47,441 bases of DNA from the NCBI GenBank assembly GCA_900078375.1, contig FLQS01000042.1:1-47441 (forward strand), read 5' to 3'. Within the stretch, counting starts at the first letter, position 1, and each line of letters starts with the position of its first letter. Shown piece after piece: positions 39,997 to 47,441 of the stretch. The position numbers and the translations under genes were made by a program. This DNA is from an uncultured Mycobacterium sp. Lineage in GTDB: Bacteria > Actinomycetota > Actinomycetes > Mycobacteriales > Mycobacteriaceae. Below the pieces are notes generated by a model. The model saw only the letters and a program-made list of their open reading frames with translations. It was not told where the DNA came from and ran no database searches.

Positions 39997-40869
39997 ATGA
40001 GCCTGAGCCTGATTTGCGGTCCGTCCGGCGCCGTCATCACCGGGGAGACCGAAGAGGAGCTGGTGAGCAACGTGCAGGCACACGCCCGCGAGCACGAGAA
40101 CACCGAGTTGTCGCGCGAGCGCATCCTCGCCAAGCTCCACGAGAGGAATCCTGAGCAGCCCATCGAGGCGACTGCCTGGGCCAACACGAACGTCTGCACC
40201 GCCGCGCCAAAGCTGTGCGACACCAGTGACATGGTGATCGTGCACCGCATGTTCCGCCGCGAATGCGCCCTGCTGCCACAACTCGTCGCTGCGGTACCCG
40301 TCGGTGACCGCGCCCGGGCCCACCACGTCGCCGAGCACGTTCGCGAGATCCTCGACATGCTCCATCACCACCACCTGGGCGAGGACGAGCTGCTGTGGCC
40401 GAGACTGTCGACCCGGACCCGATTCCACGCCGATCTCCTCGCGCGGATGGACAGCCAGCATCACGCTCTTGCGGTGCTGCTCGAGCACGTCGCGACCGCG
40501 CTGCCCCAGTGGCGGCACACGCCCGCCGCGCACACCGGCGCGCCACTGACCGCGTTGCTGGAGCAGATTTCGCATGGCCTCGACGAACACTTCGACGAGG
40601 AAGAAGCAAAGATTCTGCCGATCGTCGAACGCGTGATCACCGCCGCCGAATATCAGGAGGTCGGACAACGGGGACTGGTAGCGATACCCCTGACACGCCG
40701 ACTCATCATGCTCGGCTACCTCCTCGAAGACACCACCCCGCGGGAACGAGCCGACTTCCTCGCCGCCATCCCCGCACCCGCGCGACTCGCCTATCGACTC
40801 ATCGGAGTACGCCAACACCGCCGCGAGGCCACCAGACTCCGCGGCGGCGGCCCACGGCGATACGTCTAG
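39997..40869 (+). CDS. Hemerythrin domain-containing protein
   Basis: 290 aa from an ATG with AGAAGGAG upstream. Residues 1-55 are a small N-terminal domain, then the hemerythrin HHE fold: HRMFRRECALL, HHHHLGEDELLWP, DSQHHALAVLLEH and DEHFDEEEAKILP give the diiron ligand set. It may sense or bind oxygen, NO or iron. The MarR-operator just upstream suggests redox or stress control. Frames upstream of 39997 are unlike protein. Confidence 0.85.
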   Translation: MSLSLICGPSGAVITGETEEELVSNVQAHAREHENTELSRERILAKLHERNPEQPIEATAWANTNVCTAAPKLCDTSDMVIVHRMFRRECALLPQLVAAVPVGDRARAHHVAEHVREILDMLHHHHLGEDELLWPRLSTRTRFHADLLARMDSQHHALAVLLEHVATALPQWRHTPAAHTGAPLTALLEQISHGLDEHFDEEEAKILPIVERVITAAEYQEVGQRGLVAIPLTRRLIMLGYLLEDTTPRERADFLAAIPAPARLAYRLIGVRQHRREATRLRGGGPRRYV

Positions 40870-40961
40870 ACCGCACAAGAGTTGCCAGCCGACCTCGACC
40901 TGTCTCATCCGTTGCGGCCGACTGCTTGTCCCATTCATCCGCTCTATAGAAAGCAAATATT

Positions 40962-41594
40962 GTGAAGTTTCTTGTCCTCGGAGCAACCGGCCGTACCGGT
41001 GTCCACTTCGTCAAAAACGCACTCGACCAGGGCCACCAGGTCACCGCTCTCGTTCGGCGGCCGGACGCTACCGTTGACCCGCGCGCTCACATCGTCAGCG
41101 GCGATGTCACCGACGCCGCAGCGATCGCCACGGCGGCCCGAGGGCACGATGCGGTCATCAGCACGCTCGGAGTGACAAGCGTCCGCCAAACGCCGGCGCT
41201 GATTACGGACACAGTCCGCGCCGTCATCGCGTCCGCAAAGACATCGGGTGTCGACCGGTTCGTGATCGTGTCCGCGTTCGGCGTCGGCGACTCCCTGGCG
41301 AAGGCATCGTTCCTCGCCGGCCTCATATTTCGCACGGCGCTGCGCAAAAAATACGAGGACAAAGCCGCGTCCGAAGTGCTCTTGAAAGCCAGCGACTTGA
41401 AATGGACCCTCGCATACCCCGGCGCCTTAAACGACCGGGCCGGCGGCGCCTACACCGCGATCGCGCTCGAGGACGTGACGAGATTACCGATCCTGCCCTC
41501 AACCTCTCGCGTTAACGTCGCCGACTTCCTCCTCCGCTCCGCAGTAGAAAACACCTTCATCCGTCAGGTCGTCGTCGTCACCAACACCAAGTAG
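40962..41594 (+). CDS. NAD(P)-binding protein (NmrA/SDR-like)
   Basis: 210 aa from GTG 40962. GATGRTGVHFVK at residues 7-18 is the GxxGxxG dinucleotide motif; VSAFGVGDS follows the second strand, and the rest matches NAD(P)H-binding NmrA-like/atypical SDR proteins. No classical YxxxK site is evident, so it may be a redox sensor or an oxidoreductase of unknown substrate. Weak SD. Confidence 0.8.
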   Translation: MKFLVLGATGRTGVHFVKNALDQGHQVTALVRRPDATVDPRAHIVSGDVTDAAAIATAARGHDAVISTLGVTSVRQTPALITDTVRAVIASAKTSGVDRFVIVSAFGVGDSLAKASFLAGLIFRTALRKKYEDKAASEVLLKASDLKWTLAYPGALNDRAGGAYTAIALEDVTRLPILPSTSRVNVADFLLRSAVENTFIRQVVVVTNTK

Positions 41595-42110
41595 GGCTCC
41601 ATCATGGCTTTGATCGCGAAATTGGATCCGCAAGAGACTAATCAAGATCAACAGATCGTCAGGGGTACGGATACTCATTGGTGAACTCGAAGATACGACT
41701 CGACAAATGCCACGCGTGCGCCCGAACGCGGAGCGCTTCAATAACTCAGTGCCACAATCCAATTCGTCATCGTGACGAATTGATCGCGACCTAGGCATGC
41801 GACGCGTCATGGTTCGCTGGCGATAACAATGATTACGTTAGGTCCCGTCGGCCATACCGCGCCTTAATGGGTCGCTACTACTTTTGTCCTGGTGTTGTTT
41901 TGCTGGTTGTTGTCGCGTGTGCGTCACAGCCCGCTGTAGAACGAATCAACCTCGGGTGACACCACTTTGATCTCATGGCGCCGTCGAATTTCGTCGACGA
42001 CGACGGGTCACCGCGGGATTAGTGTCGCTGGGGACGGAGCACGCACGCCGCGATCATCGCGCTATCGTCGGAATCATGGACATTATTCGGATGGCCGGCC
42101 GGCGTGGCTG
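41595..42110. other. Intergenic region with orphan palindrome
   Basis: No gene recognised. It holds the 10-bp perfect inverted repeat at 41760-41782, then an AT-rich run (41880-41915). Composition suggests a relic of an insertion. Confidence 0.5.
41760..41782. promoter_or_regulatory. Perfect 10-bp inverted repeat, orphan operator
   Basis: CAATTCGTCA (41760-41769), TCG, TGACGAATTG (41773-41782). Shape fits a TetR-type operator, yet no such regulator is adjacent. Confidence 0.4.
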
Positions 42111-43043
42111 ATGGCAACCAGTCGTTGGCTTCCGTTCGGACCGCATTTCTTGCCCTACCGGAGAGGGCTGTTTGTGCGGCACTTGCGTCTTATGCGAGCC
42201 GGAATGGCAGTCGGGGGTCGGCTAGCTGCGCTCCGCGACGCGGAGGTCGTCCCGGTGTCGGCCACTGCCAGCGTGCGGATTCATCGGCTGAGTGGGCTGA
42301 GCGAGAGGCCGCCCGCTCTGTTGTGGATCCACGGCGGAGGTTACGTGACCGGATCGGCGGCGATGAATGACCGCGCGGTGCGGAAGATGGCCGCGAATCT
42401 TGGCGCGCTGGCGGCCAGCGTCGAATATCGACTCGCCCCAGAGCACCCGTATCCAGCAGCACTCGACGATTGCTACGCCGCCTTGCAGTGGCTGGCCGCT
42501 CGTGACGATATCGACCGACGGCGGATTCTGATCGCCGGTAAGTCAGCCGGCGGGGGGCTGGCGGCGGCGCTGGCACTGCGCTGCCTGGACGCGGGGCTAG
42601 TCGAACTTGCGGGACAGGTGCTGATCTATCCGATGCTTGACGATCGAACAGTTCAGCGGTCAACTGCGATTGGTGCGAGAGGATGGACACCGCAAGACAA
42701 TTCGTTTGGCTGGCGCTCCTACCTCGGCCGCGACCCCGGCGAGGGGCATGTGAGTGCCTACGCAGCACCGGCCCGGCGCGCCGACCTTTCTGGTCTGCCG
42801 CCCACTTGGATTGGCGTCGGGACCGCAGATCTTTTTTACGATGAATGTGTCGATTACGCCAACCGGCTTCGCGCAGCAGGAGTGCCGACACAGCTCAGGA
42901 TCGTGCCCGGTGGCTTCCATGGATTCGACGTCGTCGGATCGCGGACTTCGATCGTGCGGCAATTCCGCGCCGATCAACTGGCGGCGATGCGTCAGGCTTT
43001 CGCGCCCTGGGGTACAACCGGTCTGAACGGCCCAGCGCTGTAA
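42111..43043 (+). CDS. HSL-type alpha/beta hydrolase (esterase)
   Basis: 310 aa from ATG 42111. Oxyanion-hole motif HGGGYV, nucleophile elbow GKSAGGG (the usual is GDSAGGG, with Lys here) and late His in PGGFHGFDVV, a hormone-sensitive-lipase family esterase. The Asp acid lies in ADLFYDE. A longer frame from 41967 lacks a signal. Lipid or short-chain ester substrate. Confidence 0.85.
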   Translation: MATSRWLPFGPHFLPYRRGLFVRHLRLMRAGMAVGGRLAALRDAEVVPVSATASVRIHRLSGLSERPPALLWIHGGGYVTGSAAMNDRAVRKMAANLGALAASVEYRLAPEHPYPAALDDCYAALQWLAARDDIDRRRILIAGKSAGGGLAAALALRCLDAGLVELAGQVLIYPMLDDRTVQRSTAIGARGWTPQDNSFGWRSYLGRDPGEGHVSAYAAPARRADLSGLPPTWIGVGTADLFYDECVDYANRLRAAGVPTQLRIVPGGFHGFDVVGSRTSIVRQFRADQLAAMRQAFAPWGTTGLNGPAL

Positions 43044-43747
43044 AGGCTGCGGGATGTCTTAGACAATCCCCCAGGGATGTCTACTCACGTGTTACAGGTT
43101 GTCGCGCCTCGTGGTTGGGTTCCCGAGGTGACGCGAGGCCTATCCCTGGCTGCAGAAGACGTTCTTCGGGTGGTCCGCCACGACATCCGCCGTCCTCAGC
43201 GCTAGGTACCTGGCGATGTAGAACAGACTGTCGCTCGTCGCCCTCCCATCCCCGCTCGCCAGTAACGCGACTGGGACCGTTGCTGTCAAGTTGGAAGCGG
43301 ACAAGTCCCGATCTCTGCCCCGAAGTCATCCGCCATCGGGTCAATCGCAGCCTCGCGAACCACGCACCGCACCATTACGGACATGACAACTTCACTGAGA
43401 CGAGTAGGGTCGCGATCCTCTCACTCAACTTGTCACTTTACCGGTTCGAGCTGTTCTTCTCATTAGCGGTTCGGCTAGGCAGGCGCACTGAGTGACCCAG
43501 TGCGAGCAACAGCCCGGGTGCGCCCCGAAGGACGCCTAGGGTCACCTCGACGTCTACCTCAACGCTGTAAAAGCGGCGCACTATGACGGTGGCCGTGCCG
43601 ACCTAACCTGGGACGCACGTTGTCAGGCGTGGCGCGTCTCAAGAGTTGACAGCAGATCTGCAGCCCGTTGTGGCCTGCGAGCGCAAGATTCGATCTAAAG
43701 TCCGGCGGGCGGGGAGAAGTGACTCGACTCCCGAGGGGGATCCAACG
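43044..43747. other. Intergenic, probable decayed insertion sequence
   Basis: No intact gene; the frames are fragmentary. A 19-bp string at 43383-43401 recurs at 46122-46140. I see no transposase domain. Confidence 0.4.
43383..43401 (+). repeat. 19-bp direct repeat, copy 1
   Basis: ATGACAACTTCACTGAGAC, identical to the copy at 46122-46140, same strand. Copies diverge just after, so probably ends of a lost insertion element or an IS scar. Confidence 0.5.
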
Positions 43748-44302
43748 ATGGTGGAATCAAATACCCGGTCGCAGAACGCCGGTGATACGCAGCGCCCTGC
43801 CGATGGCCATGCCGCTGGCGCACCTGAGCCAATGCAGTCTGATCGTTGGCAGCGGCTGAAGGGCGAATGGGGTCGGCGGCTGCAGCCCGGTGAACGGTCG
43901 GTGTTGATCGCCTGGTCGTCATTCACTACTACCTTCGCCGGAGTTCGTGCGTTGACGCACTGGATCCACGCTGGCCACGGTCCCTCTGGGGGCGGGATGT
44001 CGGTGGGCGGGCATCACTTTCACCATTACAACATCGGGATCGCGGGTTTGGCGGCAGTTGGTGTGGTCGCATTACGTGGTCGCGAACAGCATCGGCACCA
44101 CCCTGTGACAGCGGCGGCATACGGGTCGGCGGTAGCGCTGATCGTCGACGAGCTAGCACTGCTGATCGATCTCAAAGACGTCTACTGGGCGCGCGATGGC
44201 CGCAAGAGCGTCGACGCCGCCGTCATCGTCGCCGCTGGCGGAGCCACCATTGCCGCCGGACTACCGTTCTGGGCCCATGCCAGCAGGGCACTCCGTAATT
44301 GA
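43748..44302 (+). CDS. Putative membrane protein
   Basis: 184 aa from ATG 43748 with GAGGGGGAT upstream. Two to four hydrophobic segments (GIAGLAAVGVVALRG; AAAYGSAVALIVDELALLI; DAAVIVAAGGATIAAGLPF) with a His-rich loop GGHHFHHYNIGIAG that could bind metal. N-terminus is hydrophilic. I recognise similar mycobacterial proteins but no function. Confidence 0.65.
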   Translation: MVESNTRSQNAGDTQRPADGHAAGAPEPMQSDRWQRLKGEWGRRLQPGERSVLIAWSSFTTTFAGVRALTHWIHAGHGPSGGGMSVGGHHFHHYNIGIAGLAAVGVVALRGREQHRHHPVTAAAYGSAVALIVDELALLIDLKDVYWARDGRKSVDAAVIVAAGGATIAAGLPFWAHASRALRN

Positions 44303-44400
44303 TCGGCCGCCGGATTGGCTACCGATCTCGGCCGAACGAGGATGGTCCCTTGAGCTGGTACTTTTCGTCACGGCGGCGCGCACGTTGCCACCCGCTGAGC

Positions 44401-44631
44401 TCAAGCGAGCCGTTGATGGGCCTCGTACTCGAGGCGCCCGAGGGCGAGTCCGCGTAAACGCTGATCCGCCAGTGTGATTCGGAGTTCTTCGACGATGGCT
44501 GCGATGGTGTCGCGAGGTATCCCCGGATAGGTGATCGTCAGCTGCGTAATCAGCGCGTCGGTCGCCGCGTAGTCGATCGCGTGCGCACTGTGATTATCGG
44601 GCATTTGTTGTAGCGGATCAGATGCCCGCAT
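44401..44631 (-). CDS. Three-helix-bundle dimerization domain protein
   Basis: 76 aa. ATDALITQLTITYPGIPRDTI, then ELRITLADQRLRGLALGRLE fits small three-helix dimerization proteins of actinobacteria. ATG 44631 used; 44604 is an alternative. No operon partner except the 59-aa frame that starts further right on the same strand. Confidence 0.5.
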   Translation of the reverse strand: MRASDPLQQMPDNHSAHAIDYAATDALITQLTITYPGIPRDTIAAIVEELRITLADQRLRGLALGRLEYEAHQRLA

Positions 44632-44661
44632 GCTTGGCCGCTGCTCGAGGGTGTGTGCGTC

Positions 44662-44841
44662 TTAGGCAGCGATGATGTGTTCGACGGTGGCTTCTGGATG
44701 CTGCTGCGCCCCCTCGGTGATCGCTGCCTGAGTCGCCGCACCTAGCGTCGACCCGTCAGCGGGTGGCTGTCCGCGCGTCAGGGCGCGATTCAGTAGCACT
44801 CGAAATGCACGGTCGATATGCTCGGATGAGTCGGGTACCAC
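44662..44841 (-). CDS. Small hypothetical protein, 59 aa
   Basis: Short GTG frame reading MVPDSSEHIDRAFRVLLNRA...; amphipathic, helical, no rare-residue noise, ends EATVEHIIAA. Too short for many callers. It lies 30 bp upstream of, and on the same strand as, the three-helix-bundle gene. Weak SD, so moderate confidence. Confidence 0.4.
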   Translation of the reverse strand: MVPDSSEHIDRAFRVLLNRALTRGQPPADGSTLGAATQAAITEGAQQHPEATVEHIIAA

Positions 44842-44963
44842 ATTTCAACAGTACGGGTCGCTCATCATCGGCACATGACATTGATGTACCTGTGAGGGAA
44901 CGGCAAACAATGTGTGCCGCAACAGCTCTGAGGGGCTCTTCTGCCCTGCCGGTGGTGACGAAA

Positions 44964-45173
44964 CTAGATCGCGGCTATCCCGCGACTGAACTGTGGTTGC
45001 CCTGTGGCGAAGAAGCCCGCGCAATCGCGGCGGGCCGAGCAGCCGTCGCATTCCGCCACGTAGGTGTTTTTCCAATCTGAGATCGACTGAACTGCGAATG
45101 GTCGGATGCTGGGGTCAAGCACGCACAGCGGCAGGTTGTAGATCGAAGCGCTGACCCCTGCCGCCCCGAGCAC
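44964..45173 (-). pseudogene. C-terminal fragment resembling radical-SAM maturase HxsC
   Basis: SIYNLPLCVLDPSIRPFAV, SISDWKNTYVAECDGCSARRD and CAGFF match, by eye, the C-terminal cysteine cluster of His-Xaa-Ser system radical-SAM maturases. The radical-SAM core is missing, so it is a tail remnant. The family call is tentative. Confidence 0.4.
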
Positions 45174-45555
45174 ATCAATGCCGGGCGATCCTTAAGTCGG
45201 AGCACCCCGAGCACGGTTTGGTTCGAACGCCCCCTTCGCTTGGACCACGTAATCGTGAATATGATCGACCGCCGCGTAGATCGGTATGCCTGCCGAAATT
45301 TCCTGGTGGCGGACCGCCGCCCACGCGTTCGCGACCTCCGGTGAGGCGAAGGCTCACACCTCGAGTGGATCTACCCGGCACATTTTCCGCGGGATTGGGT
45401 CGCAGCAATCGACCGGCCACGCATAGACCCCGCCGAACTCCTGCTGCGCGCGCCTGACTCACAGATACAACGCCGTGGCGCGGCAGGAAACATCGCCGCC
45501 TTTCCAGTCGGCAATCAACCAGGGCTGCAAGACATCATCGCCGCGATACGAACAG
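45174..45555. other. Degraded coding region
   Basis: A plus-strand frame from about 45355 reads WIYPAHFPRDWVAAIDRPRI... and looks coding, with a stop upstream and no start. Unidentified. It runs into the 8-bp tandem repeat. Confidence 0.35.
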
Positions 45556-45590
45556 CCACCGAGCCACCGAGCCACCGAGCCACCGAGCCA
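45556..45590 (+). repeat. Tandem 8-bp repeat
   Basis: CCACCGAG four times in a row (45556-45587) plus CCA. Eight is not a multiple of three, so each copy changes the reading frame. Confidence 0.75.
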
Positions 45591-45624
45591 GCGCCGAAAC
45601 CGACCCCCCTACCCGCAAGGTGCG

Positions 45625-46047
45625 ATGCTTCAAATGCCAGACGGGGGACTAGCTCCCGACTTTTCCTCGTCGAATCCCGATGATGCCAAGGTCGACGATC
45701 CGATCTTCGACATTCACAACATGAGCGCGTGGGACAACTTCGGGCATTGGACCGACGGTATCGACGATGTTCAGCATTCGATTCTCAGCCCCTTGTTCTA
45801 CGACTGCGACATCCTGGCAGCGCTTCCACCGACCACCGTCTACATGGGCACGAATGAAGTCACTTACCCCGATTCGCTCCTGCTGTATCAGAAGGCGGTA
45901 CAGGATGATTCGCTGATCTCAGTGGTCGTCGGCACCGGACTGGTCCACGACTGGCCACTAGGCGACACCTACTCCCAGGCAGCCGTGGTGCGCCCCGACA
46001 TCTATCGCGAGCTGGGGCTAATTGCCAATGACGCCACGTCGGCATAA
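45625..46047 (+). pseudogene. Truncated alpha/beta hydrolase, C-terminal part only
   Basis: 140 codons. ALPPTTVYMGTNEVTYPDSL and GLVHDWPLGDTY (catalytic His in HDW) match the C-terminal half of an alpha/beta-hydrolase-3 type esterase, but the HGGG and GxSxG parts are missing. The N-terminal part lies beyond the tandem-repeat break. Confidence 0.6.
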
Positions 46048-46121
46048 CTGGAGCCGAGTTATGGGCCCGCACACTGAACGTCGGCCGAAAACAATCAACG
46101 TGGCATTTTTGCAGCTCGCGG

Positions 46122-46166
46122 ATGACAACTTCACTGAGACCGGACATTTTGTTTGGTGTCCGGTCT
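46122..46166 (+). repeat. 19-bp repeat copy 2 and adjoining hairpin
   Basis: 46122-46140 repeats the string at 43383. It runs into AGACCGGACA (46137-46146), loop TTTTGTTTGG, TGTCCGGTCT (46157-46166), a 10-bp stem. Looks like the end of a lost mobile sequence; it could also act as a terminator. Confidence 0.5.
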
Positions 46167-46171
46167 TGTGA

Positions 46172-46390
46172 GTGAACACGATGGCGCAGCGATCCGAGGT
46201 GGCGAACGTCGCCTCCGCAAAACTAACAATGCTGTATTTTCCGGTGACATTGAACTTCGCATCGGTGAAGTCGACTAACGAGCCCTTCCCGGGGGTCGAC
46301 ACCATTCGCACGCTGAGCCTGATCATGGCGGTGGGTCCGGTCGTGGCGATAGTGCTGGCGCTCTGGCTCATCAAGCCCGTCCGTCGTTGA
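46172..46390 (+). CDS. Doubtful small membrane protein
   Basis: 72-aa frame whose last 25 residues are a TM segment (SLIMAVGPVVAIVLALWLI) and a basic end. The N-terminus has no signal or SD. It may be the tail of a lost membrane protein. Confidence 0.3.
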   Translation: MNTMAQRSEVANVASAKLTMLYFPVTLNFASVKSTNEPFPGVDTIRTLSLIMAVGPVVAIVLALWLIKPVRR

Positions 46391-46424
46391 GACTGCTTTC
46401 AGGACAGGACTTTTCGCACGATGG

Positions 46425-47093
46425 CTAAGGGCCGCCGCGCCAGTGTTCGATGCGGCGATGGTCGGGAGTGAAGCCGTGGTTCATCCCCCACAGCACCGCC
46501 TGGGTCCGGCTGCCGACGCCCAGCTTGCGGTACAACGTACGGATGTAGGACTTCACGGTGTTGGGGCTTAAGTACGTCAGGCGCGCGACGTCGGCGTTGC
46601 TCTTCCCCTGCGTGATGAGCGCCAGGATCTCCGCCTCGCGATCGCTGAGTCCTTCACCGCGGCCGGGCCAGTCGGTCCCCGGTGCACTGCGTGCCCGCGG
46701 CGCCGAGTCGGTGATGATGACCTCCCCGCGGTGCACCGCCTCCAGCGCGGCGACGAGGTCGCGTGCGGGCAGCGTCTTGGACAGATACCCGTGGGCGCCG
46801 CGTTCCCGTGCGCTGGCGATCAGGTCAGGGTGAAAGTTCCACGTGTACACAACAACTCGTCGCGCACACGGATTTGCGACGAGAACGCCGATCTCTTCGT
46901 GATCTGACTCCGGTTGGGCGAAGCTGTCATACAGCACGACGTCGACGGGGTCCTTAACCGGCATCGTCGAGTCGAGCTCGGCGACGACGACGCGGTCCCG
47001 GTACGGGTTGAGCATGTTGGCGACGCCCTGCACGACGACGTCGTAGTCGTCGACGAGAGCCACCGTGATCGGTGTGCGAGGGGGCTCGGGCAC
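46425..47093 (-). CDS. LuxR/NarL family response regulator
   Basis: 222 aa. Receiver domain: VALVDDYD (acidic pocket, D15/D16), phospho-Asp56 in VVLYDSF, Lys in YLSKTLP. C-terminal GerE HTH: LSDREAEILALITQGKSNADV, then SPNTVKSYIRTLYRKLG. It is used with the GTG at 47093. No sensor kinase is adjacent. Divergent from the small DUF6131-like gene, with an inverted repeat-rich gap (47113-47143), so the latter may be its target. Confidence 0.88.
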   Translation of the reverse strand: MPEPPRTPITVALVDDYDVVVQGVANMLNPYRDRVVVAELDSTMPVKDPVDVVLYDSFAQPESDHEEIGVLVANPCARRVVVYTWNFHPDLIASARERGAHGYLSKTLPARDLVAALEAVHRGEVIITDSAPRARSAPGTDWPGRGEGLSDREAEILALITQGKSNADVARLTYLSPNTVKSYIRTLYRKLGVGSRTQAVLWGMNHGFTPDHRRIEHWRGGP

Positions 47094-47185
47094 GACGCTG
47101 ACATTACCTCCCTAGGGGTGTACCGCCACCCCCCTAAGGGTGGTCGACTCGAATGACGACCGACACCCAACGGAAGGTTCGAATC

Positions 47186-47341
47186 ATGATCATTCTCGGC
47201 ATCATCCTGCTGATCGCGGGATTCCTGCTCAAGATCTCCTTGCTGTGGACCATCGGGATCATCCTCCTGGTCATCGGCGCCATCTTGGCGATCGTGGGCT
47301 CCACCGGACGCGCCATCGGCGGCCGTCGCCACTACTACTGA
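47186..47341 (+). CDS. DUF6131-like 51-aa membrane protein, second copy
   Basis: MIILGIILLIAGFLLKISLLW and the tail TGRAIGGRRHYY; about 41 of 51 residues match the copy at 21669. SD GGAAGG 8 nt before the ATG (47186). Two short hydrophobic helices, role unknown. The copy here is divergent from a LuxR regulator, the other is in a stress operon. Confidence 0.8.
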   Translation: MIILGIILLIAGFLLKISLLWTIGIILLVIGAILAIVGSTGRAIGGRRHYY

Positions 47342-47441
47342 TCTGCATCTAGGACTCTGCTGAATTAGTGGCTTGTGGGGCGGGGTGCCTCAAAGCGCTC
47401 TGTGGCGCGTGGGGTTAAGTCAGACCCGGAGGTCGACAATT

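Noticed and set aside
39818..40000. Short frame between the MarR operator and hemerythrin
   Set aside because: Arg/Ser-rich, no SD, and its start lies in the operator; unlikely protein.
1..47441. CRISPR array, rRNA or intact tRNA
   Set aside because: No spaced direct repeats, no rRNA sequence; only tRNA 3' fragments were seen.

Overview
The window looks like chromosome from a mycobacterium, probably an environmental fast grower (Mycolicibacterium-like). This rests on high GC, many GTG starts and ATGA/GTGA gene overlaps, many TetR regulators, a WXG100 / alpha-beta hydrolase / lipoprotein trio, a DUF4873 protein, a SigF-type promoter (GTTT-N16-GGGTAC) and initiator-tRNA sequence of mycobacterial type. 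The species is inferred, not proven.

Positions 1-17,500 are ordinary core-like chromosome. In order they hold: an amidohydrolase cut by the left edge; a small secreted protein; TetR plus a ferritin-like protein; an MFS exporter with a LysR regulator; TetR divergent from an APH-like phosphotransferase across a perfect 13-bp inverted repeat; the WXG100/hydrolase/lipoprotein operon; a short-chain fatty acid transporter; a 621-aa unknown; the chaperone HtpG; and a diiron-oxygenase/DUF4873 pair divergent from its own TetR.

Positions 17,480-20,030 are a small accessory patch with an unknown 444-aa protein and a DUF1778/GNAT toxin-antitoxin pair. Positions 20,100-24,990 form an envelope and stress region: a TetR, a four-gene operon of small stress-type proteins (2-TM protein, CsbD-like, DUF6131-like, small exported protein), a SigF-class sigma factor with a SigF-type promoter in front of its own gene, a DsbA-fold exported protein with a one-cysteine active site, a spermidine-synthase-fold protein and a small lipoprotein.

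From about 25,066 rightward the window is an integrated island, or two stacked islands. The left junction carries the displaced 3' end of an initiator tRNA-Met (25,066-25,110) next to a tandem 12-bp repeat like integrase arm sites. A displaced 3' end of tRNA-Arg(ACG) follows 1.4 kb further on (26,480-26,528). The cargo includes an Xre/ImmA regulator pair divergent from a compact three-gene ubiquitin-like conjugation operon (Multi-ubiquitin-E2 fusion, JAB/JAMM peptidase, ThiF-type E1), a MobF relaxase with a candidate oriT, a PE-like protein, an excisionase/tyrosine-integrase pair and a RelE/Xre toxin-antitoxin. The ubiquitin-like operon, with its dedicated regulators on a conjugative-type element, is the most interesting system here and is plausibly a defence module.

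From 38,700 to 46,400 there is a mix of intact genes (MarR with a perfect operator and a hemerythrin protein, an NAD(P)-binding protein, an HSL-type esterase, a membrane protein) and degraded ones (a radical-SAM HxsC-like tail, a headless hydrolase, repeat-bounded debris). The right end has a LuxR-type response regulator divergent from a second copy of the 51-aa DUF6131-like membrane protein. No right-hand tRNA or att copy was found, so the right limit of the island is unknown.
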